Source: Paraglaciecola psychrophila 170
Lineage (GTDB): Bacteria > Pseudomonadota > Gammaproteobacteria > Enterobacterales > Alteromonadaceae
Assembly (NCBI RefSeq): GCF_000347635.1
Contig: NC_020514.1
Coordinates: forward strand, 4,526,001 to 4,590,000
Length of the DNA stretch: 64,000 nucleotides
Direction: 5' to 3'
Made by a program: the position numbers and the translations under genes
Notes under the pieces: model-generated
Database searches by the model: none
The model's input: the letters and a program-made list of their open reading frames with translations, nothing else
Told to the model about the DNA's origin: nothing
Shown: piece by piece, positions 1 to 8,055 of the stretch
Layout: every line of letters begins with the position of its first letter
Position numbering within the stretch: position 1 is the stretch's first letter

Positions 1-2
1 AA

Positions 3-539
3 GGCAGTGATGCATTGTCTTATGAAGATACGCTCAATACGCTGTTCACCGTTAGCGGTCAAAATCGTGGCGTGACATTAAATGGCTTTAGGCAAGTGCT
101 ATTCGCCTATATCGTGGGCAACAATAATTTACACCTAAAGAATCTCTCTTTATTTAGAAAGCCAAATTCACAGTCGCATTTCATGACAAATTTTACGCCT
201 GTTTACGATGTGTTATCAGTCGCCCCCTATCCTAAGTACTATGGTGATGACTTGTCGTTAAGTTTACTTAACAGTGAATTGGAAGCGGTGTTTTCTGAGG
301 CATACGAACAGTACGGTCACTATACCGGCTATGACTTTATTAAATTTGGTCAGCAAATAGGACTTTCTAATTCCGCAACTAAAAAGCTAATAAAGCAGCT
401 TTGTAGCGCAGTGGAGGGTGCATATGAATACATAATCAATGCATCGCAATGCCCTGATGGTATGAAACGCGAAATAAAATCACACATAGCAGAGAAGCTT
501 GGTCGGTTGTCACGCCCATACCCTGTGAATTTAGTATAG
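3..539 (+). CDS. HipA-like serine/threonine kinase, C-terminal part (cut by window edge)
   Basis: The frame is open to the left edge, so the gene begins outside the window. The visible 179 residues match the C-terminal half of HipA-type kinases, the toxin partner of HipB that phosphorylates tRNA synthetases or related targets. Two landmarks can be read: the catalytic loop GNNNLHLKN, encoded around 117-143, and the later metal-binding segment TPVYDVLS, encoded around 204-227. In most family members the loop reads GNxDxHxKN; here the catalytic Asp is Asn (codon 126-128). The Lys, the downstream Asn and the second Asp remain. The kinase may be inactive, or this may be a naturally divergent copy. 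Its presumed HipB partner would lie upstream, out of view. Confidence 0.8.
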   Translation, partial: GSDALSYEDTLNTLFTVSGQNRGVTLNGFRQVLFAYIVGNNNLHLKNLSLFRKPNSQSHFMTNFTPVYDVLSVAPYPKYYGDDLSLSLLNSELEAVFSEAYEQYGHYTGYDFIKFGQQIGLSNSATKKLIKQLCSAVEGAYEYIINASQCPDGMKREIKSHIAEKLGRLSRPYPVNLV

Positions 540-589
540 GCGTTTCCCCCAGGATTTATTTGCGTATTAGAGCCTTATAACGCTCCGCT

Positions 590-882
590 GTTCATTCGCA
601 ATCATGGCATCAATGGCTGCATTCGGTACTGTCAAGTTAACGAGCGGACTCAGAAGCGTGCGATGAACAATGTTTTTTAAAAATCACCATATTTCATTTT
701 TATAAGCAATCCACAAAACAACATTCTCACCATCCTCTTTCAGCAGTAATTCAATTGGTTTTTCCCACTCAAGCGCTGGAATAAAGCGCTGGAATAGCAG
801 TATTCATCCATTTAGCAATATCCTGCTCGTTTGAGCCGATCATATGCCACCAAGTAGTCGCTCGGATGCCGAAAAAAGATAA
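590..882 (-). pseudogene. Small decayed gene remnant with a 13-bp duplication
   Basis: Read leftwards, 690-880 encodes a plausible protein piece beginning FFGIRATTWWHMIGSNEQD. After about 35 residues the frame breaks at a 13-bp tandem duplication. Removing one copy restores a continuous frame through ALEWEKPIELLLKEDG to a stop after NEIW. A second short protein-like stretch, VNLTVPNAAIDAMIANEQRS, lies further left in the same direction (about 555-660). No start codon is left, because the 5' side is replaced by border-type repeats at 897-946. Family not recognised. I call it a relic, not a working gene. Confidence 0.5.
771..796. repeat. Exact 13-bp tandem duplication
   Basis: AAGCGCTGGAATA occurs at 771-783 and again, without spacer, at 784-796. 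It shifts the frame of the minus-strand relic that contains it. Confidence 0.95.
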
Positions 883-896
883 TTTAATGTGGTTCC

Positions 897-946
897 GACC
901 CCGATACTTAGACCCCGATACTTATTTAAGTTGACCCTGCCCCCTG
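897..946. repeat. RAYT-type border remnant with a 14-bp tandem repeat
   Basis: GACCCCGATACTTA is repeated in tandem (897-910 and 911-924) and is followed by TTTAAGTTGACCCTG, a version of the border motif that flanks RAYT genes elsewhere in the window. The same doubling of a GACCCCGATA 14-mer occurs at 9096-9120. It separates the relic on its left from the methyltransferase gene. Confidence 0.6.
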
Positions 947-957
947 TTTTAACCCAG

Positions 958-1578
958 TTATTTTTTACGCCAAACAGAAACGAACCAAGGCTGCTGATGC
1001 CGAGGTAACCCTTTAGGTCGATAATAATGTTCTATCGGCTCAAACTGGGCTTGTTGTAACAATGCGGTCCATGTGTCGGGGCTGTGATAGGCGCCAAAAC
1101 GCTCACCTTGCAGGCTCTGCTCATCATTACCGCGAGGATTAGAAGTCAACAAAATGCCCTTGGGTTTTAAAGCAGCGTTAAGCTCGCGTAGTACTCTTGG
1201 CAGTTCTTGGGTCGGCACATGAAATAAAGATGCGTTAGCGAAAATGCCATCATAAGTAGCTGCCATTAAATTTAAGCTGATGAAATTTTGCTGTAACACC
1301 TGACAACCAGAAGCTTCGCGTGCCATATTACAAAATTCTTCGGAGCCATCTAGCCCAACAGCTTCTATACCTAGTGCTTTAAACGCAAGCAGATCTCTGC
1401 CGGGGCCGCATCCAAAATCGAGGATGCGACAAGGTGTCTTATCTCCCAACGCTGCCACCAAGGCCGCTCTATTTTGGCTAACATCGTGGCCCCAAGTGCC
1501 GTTTCGATAATCCGTAGCATTGTGTTGATAATGCCCAATCGTTGAGCCTGTAAGCTTACTAAGTTCTACTGTATCCAT
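958..1578 (-). CDS. Class I SAM-dependent methyltransferase
   Basis: 206 residues, a normal size for a stand-alone small-molecule methyltransferase of the Methyltransf_11/25 type. Motif I (SAM binding) reads ILDFGCGPGRDLLAF near residue 50. It is followed by the acidic end of strand 2 (GLDGSEEF) and the motif IV region FISLNLMAATYDGIFANASLFHV. The fold is clear, but no substrate can be inferred. The ATG at 1576-1578 gives the normal N-terminus. It stands alone: a dead remnant and border repeats lie to its left, and a 540-bp gap with decayed sequence lies to its right. Confidence 0.85.
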   Translation of the reverse strand: MDTVELSKLTGSTIGHYQHNATDYRNGTWGHDVSQNRAALVAALGDKTPCRILDFGCGPGRDLLAFKALGIEAVGLDGSEEFCNMAREASGCQVLQQNFISLNLMAATYDGIFANASLFHVPTQELPRVLRELNAALKPKGILLTSNPRGNDEQSLQGERFGAYHSPDTWTALLQQAQFEPIEHYYRPKGLPRHQQPWFVSVWRKK

Positions 1579-2121
1579 GGTTTATCCGAGCATCTGTTTT
1601 GGTAAAAAGTATTTTACGCTGTTTTTGTTGTGTTGTGCTTTCTAAGCTTTACGGCTTAAGTTAACCGCTTGCATTCAGCTTTTAGTACAATCTTCACGTT
1701 AAATATGAGTAATGACAGAAAAATTTTTGCCGTAAGGCAAAATTAATATTGGGGATTGTAAAGGTTTTTGTCTGTGGTTTATTGTCTTCACTTGGTTGTC
1801 TCAGATTTTTTGGGGGTGGGCGTGCTAGTTATTTATTGTAAACATCAAGAAAAGGGTCACGTATCATATTGACGTTTTATTTGAGCAATCTTACCCGCTA
1901 AGCCGGCCTGTAAAGCATCTGAGAAATTTTCGGCAGTAGCCAGATCAACCGCTTACGCGCCCTGCTTCCCCCATATACATCAACTGACGCATCTACTCAT
2001 CTTCGAGCACTTCCACCCATAAAGAATGACCGTTGGCGTAAGAGTTAATTTAACTTTGCTCTGACCTCAATAGTTTCTTTTTACATCCATGTAAATTGAC
2101 GAAATTGGACCCCAGTTTCAG
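1579..2121. other. Gene-poor gap with a decayed coding remnant and RAYT border sequence
   Basis: Minus-strand reading of about 1880-2030 gives HSLWVEVLEDE, a stop, then MRQLMYMGEAGRV, and in another frame VDLATAENFSDALQAGLAG. This is a broken gene of unknown family. At 2034-2076 the plus strand carries a close copy of the RAYT 3' border (GTTAATTTAACTTTGCTCTG), and at 2080-2107 the segment TTTACATCCATGTAAA plus GACGAAATTG that also sits just upstream of the RAYT gene at 7.7 kb. No intact gene is seen. Confidence 0.5.
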
Positions 2122-2799
2122 TTAAATCCCGTAGAGTTCCTTCAAATGTGCCATAAAACCCGGCCTGTCAGCTGCGGCATCGGCGCGGATGGTTTTGACG
2201 TGGGGTCGCTCTTCCATGCGTGCGCAGTAGTCGCTCAGGCCGGGCACTGCAGCCAAGGGATCTTTGTTAAAGAACCGGTTACCCACGTCGCGGACGACGG
2301 GTAAGTTCAGGATCGCGGCTATATCGGCCAGCGTAAACTGATCGCCATAAGCAAAGGTTTCAAAGCTGGATAATGTCGGCAGCGCAGCGGCTGCTTTAGT
2401 AAGACCTGATTCTACTTCCTTAAGCACCGCCGGATCAGCTTGTCTGCCGCTTAGCAAGTTCGGAATCAATCGGCGTGCCACCAGCTCAAAATACAGCTCT
2501 ATGAACTGCGAGAACTCCTGTACTTTGGCAACACCAAACGGCGTGTCGGGTAATAGAGAAGGTTCTGGATGCGCTCGCTCGATGTATTCAAAGATCGCCC
2601 GGGACTCGCTGATAAAGCCTTCCGGTGTCTCAACGCAAGGCACTTTGCCCAAGGGGCTCTTTTGCAGATACTCAGGCCTGTATTTCGGACCGACGCCGGT
2701 ATAGGACACGACCTCTTCAAACGGTAGGCCTTTTTCAAGCAGGGCGAGCTTGGGTACGTTGTAGTAATTACTGGAAGAGAATCCGTGGAGTTTTAGCAT
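2122..2799 (-). CDS. Glutathione S-transferase family protein
   Basis: 225 residues, a typical cytosolic GST length. The N-terminal thioredoxin-like half contains the conserved KVPCVET and ESRAIFEYIE segments, which contact the glutathione gamma-Glu moiety. The C-terminal helical half has the expected FTLADIAAI capping-box motif. It probably conjugates glutathione to electrophiles in the cytoplasm; the substrate is unknown. The ATG at 2797-2799 gives a standard start. Its base composition is visibly more GC-rich than the genes around it, and a RAYT-type border fragment sits immediately beyond the stop codon, so acquisition by transfer is plausible. Confidence 0.9.
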   Translation of the reverse strand: MLKLHGFSSSNYYNVPKLALLEKGLPFEEVVSYTGVGPKYRPEYLQKSPLGKVPCVETPEGFISESRAIFEYIERAHPEPSLLPDTPFGVAKVQEFSQFIELYFELVARRLIPNLLSGRQADPAVLKEVESGLTKAAAALPTLSSFETFAYGDQFTLADIAAILNLPVVRDVGNRFFNKDPLAAVPGLSDYCARMEERPHVKTIRADAAADRPGFMAHLKELYGI

Positions 2800-3039
2800 C
2801 TTTGTTTCCTGTCCAAAAGGTTCAGTGTAACAAATTCCTCAGAGATTTAAGAGGCAGTTTACCTATTTAACCTCGTTGCGCTGAGGATATTAGTCCCTGT
2901 ATATTCGAAGTCTTTTACGTTGCAATATTCCCAGCAACCTCCTGCGAAAAAAACCAACAAGAGGCAGTTTGTGAACCGAATCCCAAGAATCGCCTGCGAA
3001 ACTGCTTTTGTGAGGATAACTCAGTGCGAATTAACAACG

Positions 3040-3116
3040 AATTAACAAGACACCCATCATAATAAATCGCAAAACTATTTTTTTGGCTGCTCGTTATCAT
3101 GGGTGTCTTGTTAATT
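3040..3116. repeat. 76-78 bp hairpin element, copy A
   Basis: Terminal inverted repeats AATTAACAAGACACCCAT and ATGGGTGTCTTGTTAATT enclose an AT-rich centre with the ATCGCAAAACTATTTTTTT core. The same element recurs at 3431, 8938, 9887, 12250, 26478 and 28749. It resembles a REPIN or MITE. Confidence 0.9.
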
Positions 3117-3382
3117 TTGTTACCATGGGGCTATGCAAGAACCAACGACGGTTACGTTTATTACCTTTCGTGATTAATGCCGGTCAAGAGAAACATCGCA
3201 TGGCTATTGCTGAAAAAATCGTTACTCACTATTCGATGACAGGGGGATCACTACCTATATCGGGAGATATTGCTTGCTATAAGTATTTCACTTCAGCTGA
3301 TATTGCTGAGGTATTCTCGATTTCTGGTGAGTTTATTAAAATTTCCAATGAGCCAAACCCAGATGCAGCAACGGCATGTTAA
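3117..3382 (+). pseudogene. Orphan gene fragment, first copy
   Basis: An open frame leaving hairpin A reads INAGQEKHRMAIAEKIVTHY, then SADIAEVFSISGEFIK, and stops after ATAC. A second copy of its last 45 codons at 9746 has TGG where this copy has the TAA stop, and runs on to KVQEGQDQKKYEIS. This copy is therefore shortened by a nonsense change, and its 5' end is lost in the hairpin. Family not recognised. It is not likely to be functional. Confidence 0.5.
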
Positions 3383-3430
3383 AAGGTGCAGGAAGGGCAG
3401 GATCAAAAAAATACGAAATAAGCTGACAGA

Positions 3431-3506
3431 AATTATAAAGACACCCATCGTAATAAATCGCAAAACTATTTTTTTGCTGCTCGTTATTATGGGTGTCTTG
3501 TTAATT
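3431..3506. repeat. Hairpin element, copy B
   Basis: Same element as copy A, with the left end drifted to AATTATAAAGACACCC. Together with the orphan fragment before it, this forms a unit (3291-3506) that is repeated at 9746-9962. Confidence 0.9.
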
Positions 3507-3554
3507 GTGCGTTGTTAATTGTGCTTATCTTTTTAAACTATTAAAGGAATCAAT

Positions 3555-4396
3555 ATGCCAGAAGGTCCTGAAATACGCATTGCCGCTGATAAAATAGCAA
3601 AGATCATTGAAGGCAAAGTAATCGAAGATATTGAAGTAGGTTTGCCTCGCCTTCTTGAACCTTCACAAAAACTTAAAGGAATTAAAGTTTGAAAATTTAA
3701 AACCCGTGGCAAAGCCATGTTAATACATTTTGGTTAATGGTTCACATTTATTCCCACAATCAGCTTTACGGTGTTTGGAAAACAGCTAAGCGTGGTCATT
3801 TCCCCAAAACTAATCGCTCCCTGCGTTTGGCTTTGCATACAAAACAAAAAAGTGCCTTGCTATACAGCGCCTCCGATATCGCAGTATATGATCAAAGTGA
3901 ACTGGTGCAACATCCATTTTTGAGCAAAATTGGGCCTGATATTTTGAACAGTGAACTACGCTGGAAAGTCGTTGCCGAGCGCTTGCAGCATAGCCGTTTC
4001 TGCAATAGAGGTTTAAGTGCACTGTATTTAGATCAGCACTTTATCGCCGGAATTGGCAATTACTTGCGTACTGAAATCTTATTTGCTGCTGGCGTGCATC
4101 CTGACTTTAAACCCAAACAACTTGACTCAAAAAAAATTGAGAGCCTTGCTAGGCAAACGTTAATTATTGGTAAACGTGCCTACGATACAAAAGGGCACAC
4201 CTTACTACCAACTTTGAGCGACAAACTGGCTAAAACAAAAGGCAGCTATGAAAGCGTCCGTTTTATGGCTTTTAACCGCGAAGGTTTGCCCTGTCGTCAT
4301 TGCGTGCAGCCTATTGTAAAAGCGAAGCGCAATGGTAGACGAATATATTGGTGTGAGAGTTGTCAGCCCACAGTGTCACTTGGTATTAAAGTTTGA
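3555..4396 (+). pseudogene. nei: Endonuclease VIII-like DNA glycosylase, broken
   Basis: The N-terminus MPEGPEIRIAADKI carries the catalytic Pro2 and Glu3 of the Fpg/Nei family, which excise oxidised pyrimidines and cut the abasic site. The C-terminus carries the zinc finger CRHC...CESC. Conserved blocks in between include KFKTRGKAMLIHFG, YSHNQLYGVW and FIAGIGNYLRTEILF. Two lesions interrupt it: an in-frame TGA at 3690-3692, and a frame change near 3730-3740 that puts the last 219 residues (from ATG 3737) in another frame. The total coding length of about 280 residues is normal for Nei. A duplicate of the last 317 bp lies at 28430-28747. The 219-aa 3' ORF could be translated alone but would lack the catalytic N-terminus. 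Confidence 0.85.
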
Positions 4397-4597
4397 ACCT
4401 GTATTCCACCCCAAGAGCGTGGAAATGAGCGTTGTAGTAAATTCAGATTTCTTTTATCGGATTATTTATTGGCGTAGAACAAGTTGACGTGCTTACTTCA
4501 GTTTAGAAAGTGAAAGAAACTTTACCCATACTTACATTGGGCTGATTGCTTTTGTTCCCGTGACTTTTCTTGCCCTGTCGGCAATGCTTGTTTAGCC

Positions 4598-4825
4598 TTA
4601 TTTCGTAAGGATGGTGTTATTGTCACGCGGAGCCGATTGTTGGATGGAGGTCACCTCGTGGATGCCACTCCACACACATACACCATGAAAACACGTCAGA
4701 TTAACTCTGGGTTTGGGCACCAGTGCCGCTAAACGAGCAATAAAATCCAGTGGTTCAAAGATCACATGACTGCGCCGGTCATCGTTGGTGTCGTCACGGT
4801 AGGGTGTTTTGAGTGGGTATCGCAC
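4598..4825 (-). pseudogene. IS91-type transposase remnant
   Basis: The minus strand encodes LKTPYRD...HVIFEPLDFIARLAA then LVPKPRVNLTCFHGV. This is the strongly conserved C-terminal block of a widespread IS91-family (Y2, rolling-circle) transposase found in proteobacteria, where it normally reads RDGTTHVIFEPLDF. Only about 50 codons remain, with an insertion in RDDTNDDRRSHV, and the catalytic tyrosine region is missing. A degraded insertion-sequence end. Confidence 0.65.
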
Positions 4826-4881
4826 CTTGCATACTTTTCTGGGTTCGTAGTGTCACCGTAGTGGTCATATAATTTAATGCG

Positions 4882-4900
4882 AATAATTATCATTAAGATT
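4882..4900. promoter_or_regulatory. Putative Fur box
   Basis: AATAATTATCATTAAGATT resembles the Fur 19-mer (GATAATGATAATCATTATC) and lies directly upstream of the TonB-receptor relic and its peroxidase gene. A moderate match, by eye only. Confidence 0.5.
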
Positions 4901-4919
4901 ATTGACTCATAAGAGCACC

Positions 4920-5865
4920 ATGTTATTCTTAATGCGAACGATTACGATCAACGTAAAGAGGCGCATGCATAAGGTAACACATGGAAAAATTAATTTAATT
5001 TCCTCAGCGCTATTTGCGCCACTAACGTGCTCCAACTGCTCAACGACATTATTTACTTACGCTAGCGTAGATGTATCGACTCAATCTATCAGCCTATCAT
5101 CAGCAATCGACATCCAAGAGTTTGAAGTCATCAAGCTAAAAGTTAGCACGCAGACACCTGTTCTAAATACGCTACTGTTTATGAAAATCAGAACAGATAA
5201 ACGTTCTGATTCATGTGAAGTGTCGAGTTTACTGCCATTGGTTAGCAATAATGATGCGGTCAGCATCAGTAACCAACAAGGTGATATAAGCCCCTCAGAG
5301 TTGTCTATAAGAGGCGCTTGTGTCTCATCAAAGTAACGTTCATCTAGATAACGTTAGTATCGATATTTTGTTGAAGCAATCCAAAAACGTGCCTCCTAGG
5401 CAAATATCTAGTTGCATACCAATCGAAGGATATTCGCAGGCGGTGTTTATTGACCCACGTTTTATCAACAGTATTAAAATTATCGACGCTAACACTTCTG
5501 TAGTTGAAGTCAGCGCCGTTAAAGTCAGCTCTATCGGTGGCGTAGTAAAAGCAAAAACACACTTTTATTCAAGACAAAATGAGCTTGGTCTTAGCCACTG
5601 CAAAACAAAAAACAACTGGAATGAATTTTATACAGACGAAGACTTATTAACCGAATGCAGAACAGGGTTTACTCGAAAAGCTTCAGAAACATTGACCTTT
5701 ACCGCTGAGTTTCAACATTTAAACTCAACGGGCAGTGATAAAAAAACTGGGTCAGACACTTATGAAGTGCGAAATCAAAGTTATACACTCAGTTGGAATA
5801 TAAACGTAACTTATCGATTTAAGACCGACTTTGATACTGTTTATACACGTGTGTCCAATGAGTAA
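4920..5865 (+). pseudogene. TonB-dependent receptor relic (plug plus last strands, frameshifted)
   Basis: Two overlapping frames read as one protein. The first (4920-5336) has a signal-like N-terminus and ends in a plug-type segment, DISPSELSIRG. The second (5320-5865) resumes with SHQSNVHLDNVSIDILLKQS and continues through VFIDPRFINS to a terminal beta-strand pattern (SYTLSWNINVTYRF). The frame changes near 5320-5330. The total of about 310 residues is less than half a normal receptor (650-800), so most of the barrel is deleted. The stop at 5863-5865 overlaps the ATG of the downstream peroxidase (5858), which suggests an operon in which receptor and peroxidase worked together. A Fur-like box precedes it. 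Alternatively it is an unusual small outer-membrane protein, but the plug motif argues against this. Confidence 0.6.
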
Positions 5866-6970
5866 AATTGGCGCTCTGATTGTTTGTTTATTGGCTATTA
5901 TATTAATCGCTGTTGTGAGTAAAATACCGCTATCAATTGTCGATACTTACCGAGGCCCGCAAGAACATTGGCCAAAGCCAACCATTGATGAAGGTGTCGA
6001 TTTTAGCCCTCTAGGGGCGCTTCCCAAAGAAGCGCATTTCCCTGATCACAATCCATACACAAAAGCCAAAGAAACATTGGGACGCCAGTTGTTTTTTGAC
6101 CGACGCATGTCGCAATCAGAGCAAGTGTCTTGTGCTAGTTGCCATGATCCAGAGCTCGGCTGGGCTGATGGTAAGCGCAAAGCAATTGGACACAACCGTT
6201 TGCTCCACAACCTGAACACACCCTCCATTATTAATAGCGCTTGGCTCAACAGTGTGTATCGAAACGGTCGCGCAGAGTCACTAGAAGCACAAATTATCGA
6301 AACTTGGCAAAATCCAGTAGAGATGGCAGCACATTTGCCTACAGCGGTTGCACGTATTACATCCATTAAAGGGTATCCTCCTATGTTTCAGGAAGCTTTT
6401 GGTACTAAAGAGGTTTCAGTAGTACATATTAGTAAAGCGATCGCGACTTTTATGCGCCAAGTGACCTTAACAAACACTACGTTTGATAAGTTTATGCGCG
6501 GTGAAAGAGCAGCGTTTAAAGACGATGAAATTAAGGGGTTACATTTATTTCGGACCAAAGCGCGCTGTGCAAATTGCCATAATGGTGATCTATTGTCTGA
6601 CGGTAAATTTCATCACTTAGGTTCTTCTTTTCATAATGTGGGCGAGTTTCAAGGACGTTATCGAGTGACCAAACAGGCTGAAAACGTCGGTGCTTTTAGA
6701 ACACCTGGGTTGCGCGGTTTTGCTGAAACTTCACCTTATTTACATAATGGCTTAATTAAAGACCTAGACACTTTGCTGCATGTGTACAACAGTGGCTGGT
6801 GGCAAAATAGTGAACTAGTTAACAAAGGTAACAATATTCCTACGGCAACGTTGTCTGAGCATATTAGAACCTTAGGTTTAAGCGAGCAGGAGCGGTTACA
6901 GCTAAAAGCGTTTTTAGGTACCCTTAAAGGAGAAGCATTTTGGATAGAGCAACCACCTGAGTTAAAGTAA
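5858..6970 (+). CDS. Di-heme cytochrome c peroxidase / MauG-family protein
   Basis: 370 residues from the ATG at 5858, chosen because it overlaps the preceding stop and directly precedes a membrane anchor or uncleaved signal (residues 4-24). Two heme c attachment sites are visible, CASCH at 92-96 and CANCH at 237-241, in the order and spacing of bacterial di-heme peroxidases. Downstream conserved stretches such as AFRTPGLRGFAETSPYLHNG support the family. It would act in the periplasm, reducing H2O2 or oxidising a protein or peptide substrate in the MauG/MbnH manner. Coupling to a TonB-receptor relic recalls loci where such enzymes process a metal-binding substrate, but that is inference. The gene itself looks intact. 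Confidence 0.88.
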   Translation: MSKIGALIVCLLAIILIAVVSKIPLSIVDTYRGPQEHWPKPTIDEGVDFSPLGALPKEAHFPDHNPYTKAKETLGRQLFFDRRMSQSEQVSCASCHDPELGWADGKRKAIGHNRLLHNLNTPSIINSAWLNSVYRNGRAESLEAQIIETWQNPVEMAAHLPTAVARITSIKGYPPMFQEAFGTKEVSVVHISKAIATFMRQVTLTNTTFDKFMRGERAAFKDDEIKGLHLFRTKARCANCHNGDLLSDGKFHHLGSSFHNVGEFQGRYRVTKQAENVGAFRTPGLRGFAETSPYLHNGLIKDLDTLLHVYNSGWWQNSELVNKGNNIPTATLSEHIRTLGLSEQERLQLKAFLGTLKGEAFWIEQPPELK

Positions 6971-7008
6971 TTGTATATGTACTGCTTGGGTGCATTATGC
7001 TTTTCAAA

Positions 7009-7824
7009 ACTGGGTCAGGGTCAACTTAACGCCTACATTTCAGTTAGCTTCTTTTTTTGTGGGTTGGCTGGGCGGCCTATTTTTTTATCTTTCATTCTTC
7101 TGCCTGTTAAGGCTTCTATCTCTTGCTTAAATTGCTCATTACCGATGGCCATTCCCTTATTCGAGTTGACGCGAATAGCTTCAAGTAATTGACCTTCAAT
7201 GTAAGATGAGAATAAGCTGCGATAGGCTGCCTGGCGTTGAATCGCATTGCTATGCAGCGCCAGATATATTGGGTGTGGTGTACATAACTCAGACTCTTTT
7301 CCAAGGCCATTAATCTGATAGCTTGACCAATGATAGTCAGCAGGGTCCTCAATCATGTTTGCTCTAACGGGGTTAAGCTCTATATATCGATAGAGATGCA
7401 AAAGGTAATCTTCGGCTTGCACCAGGCAAGACTTATAGCGGCCTTCCCACAATGTGCCTGACCGCCCATAGCAACCATTAAAATAACGCACATACTGCCT
7501 GCCTAAGGATTGCATCATCAAACTGATACTATTGCTCATGCGCGGAGTGCACAGTAAATGCACGTGATTGGTCATCAATACCCAGGCGTGAATATCGACG
7601 AAGTATTTTTTGGAATATTCTTTTAACCAGTTTACATAACGTGCGAAATCTTGCTCGCTGGCGAAGCATGCTTGGCGATTATTACCGCGTTGAATAATAT
7701 GCTGAGGAACATTTACCGGGCTGACCCGAGGCAATCTAGACATTTATTTACATCCATGTACATGTAAATTGACGAAATTGAAGTATAGCCTAGGATGTTA
7801 ATTTAAGTTAACCCTGACCCCAGT
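7009..7824. mobile_element. RAYT element bounded by imperfect inverted borders
   Basis: The left border ACTGGGTCAGGGTCAACTTA (from 7009) and the right border, read on the minus strand as ACTGGGGTCAGGGTTAACTT (from 7824), are imperfect inverted repeats enclosing exactly one RAYT gene plus a small palindrome TTTACATCCATGTA(C)ATGTAAA at 7748-7769. About 816 bp. I see no obvious target duplication. Confidence 0.65.
7033..7743 (-). CDS. REP-associated tyrosine transposase (RAYT, Y1_Tnp)
   Basis: 236 residues. The HUH motif lies in WVLMTNHVHLLCTP (His60, His62). The catalytic-tyrosine helix is HLYRYIELNPVRANM (Tyr118/Tyr120), and the TLWEGRYKSCLV block is intact. Such single-strand-specific nucleases of the IS200/IS605 relative class mobilise REP hairpins and are usually single-copy domesticated genes. 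Here the gene has conspicuous border repeats on both sides. It is the only full-length small-type RAYT in the window, with a basic C-terminal tail (KDKKIGRPANPQKKK) that the homologue at 12329 lacks. It could therefore supply activity in trans to the hairpin family. Start is the ATG at 7741-7743. Confidence 0.92.
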   Translation of the reverse strand: MSRLPRVSPVNVPQHIIQRGNNRQACFASEQDFARYVNWLKEYSKKYFVDIHAWVLMTNHVHLLCTPRMSNSISLMMQSLGRQYVRYFNGCYGRSGTLWEGRYKSCLVQAEDYLLHLYRYIELNPVRANMIEDPADYHWSSYQINGLGKESELCTPHPIYLALHSNAIQRQAAYRSLFSSYIEGQLLEAIRVNSNKGMAIGNEQFKQEIEALTGRRMKDKKIGRPANPQKKKLTEM

Positions 7825-7903
7825 TGACCCGAAGCTCAGGTTGAATATGTGCTTCTTATTTGTACGTTCATGTGTCGGGATACTTTACAGACTCAAAGTT
7901 TAC

Positions 7904-7934
7904 ATTTCATATGGATATTCTAACCATATGAAAT
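7904..7934. promoter_or_regulatory. Perfect palindrome upstream of the PEP-CTERM gene
   Basis: The arms ATTTCATATGG and CCATATGAAAT are separated by 9 bp. It lies 18 bp upstream of a sigma-54-like promoter and about 120 bp before the PEP-CTERM start codon. A likely binding site for an activator or repressor. Confidence 0.6.
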
Positions 7935-7951
7935 TGCTACATATTATTTTG

Positions 7952-7967
7952 TGGCTTGTTTAGTGCA
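7952..7967 (+). promoter_or_regulatory. Putative sigma-54 (-24/-12) promoter
   Basis: TGGCTTGTTTAGTGCA matches TGGCACG-N4-TTGCW at the key GG and GC with the required 10-bp spacing. It points at the PEP-CTERM gene 89 bp downstream. Confidence 0.6.
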
Positions 7968-8055
7968 TTAGAATGCATGTACTAGTGACGTATGACGTAT
8001 CACTTTTGGTAATTATCTTTCAAGATTGTCTTGAAGGGATTAAAGAGAATAATAC

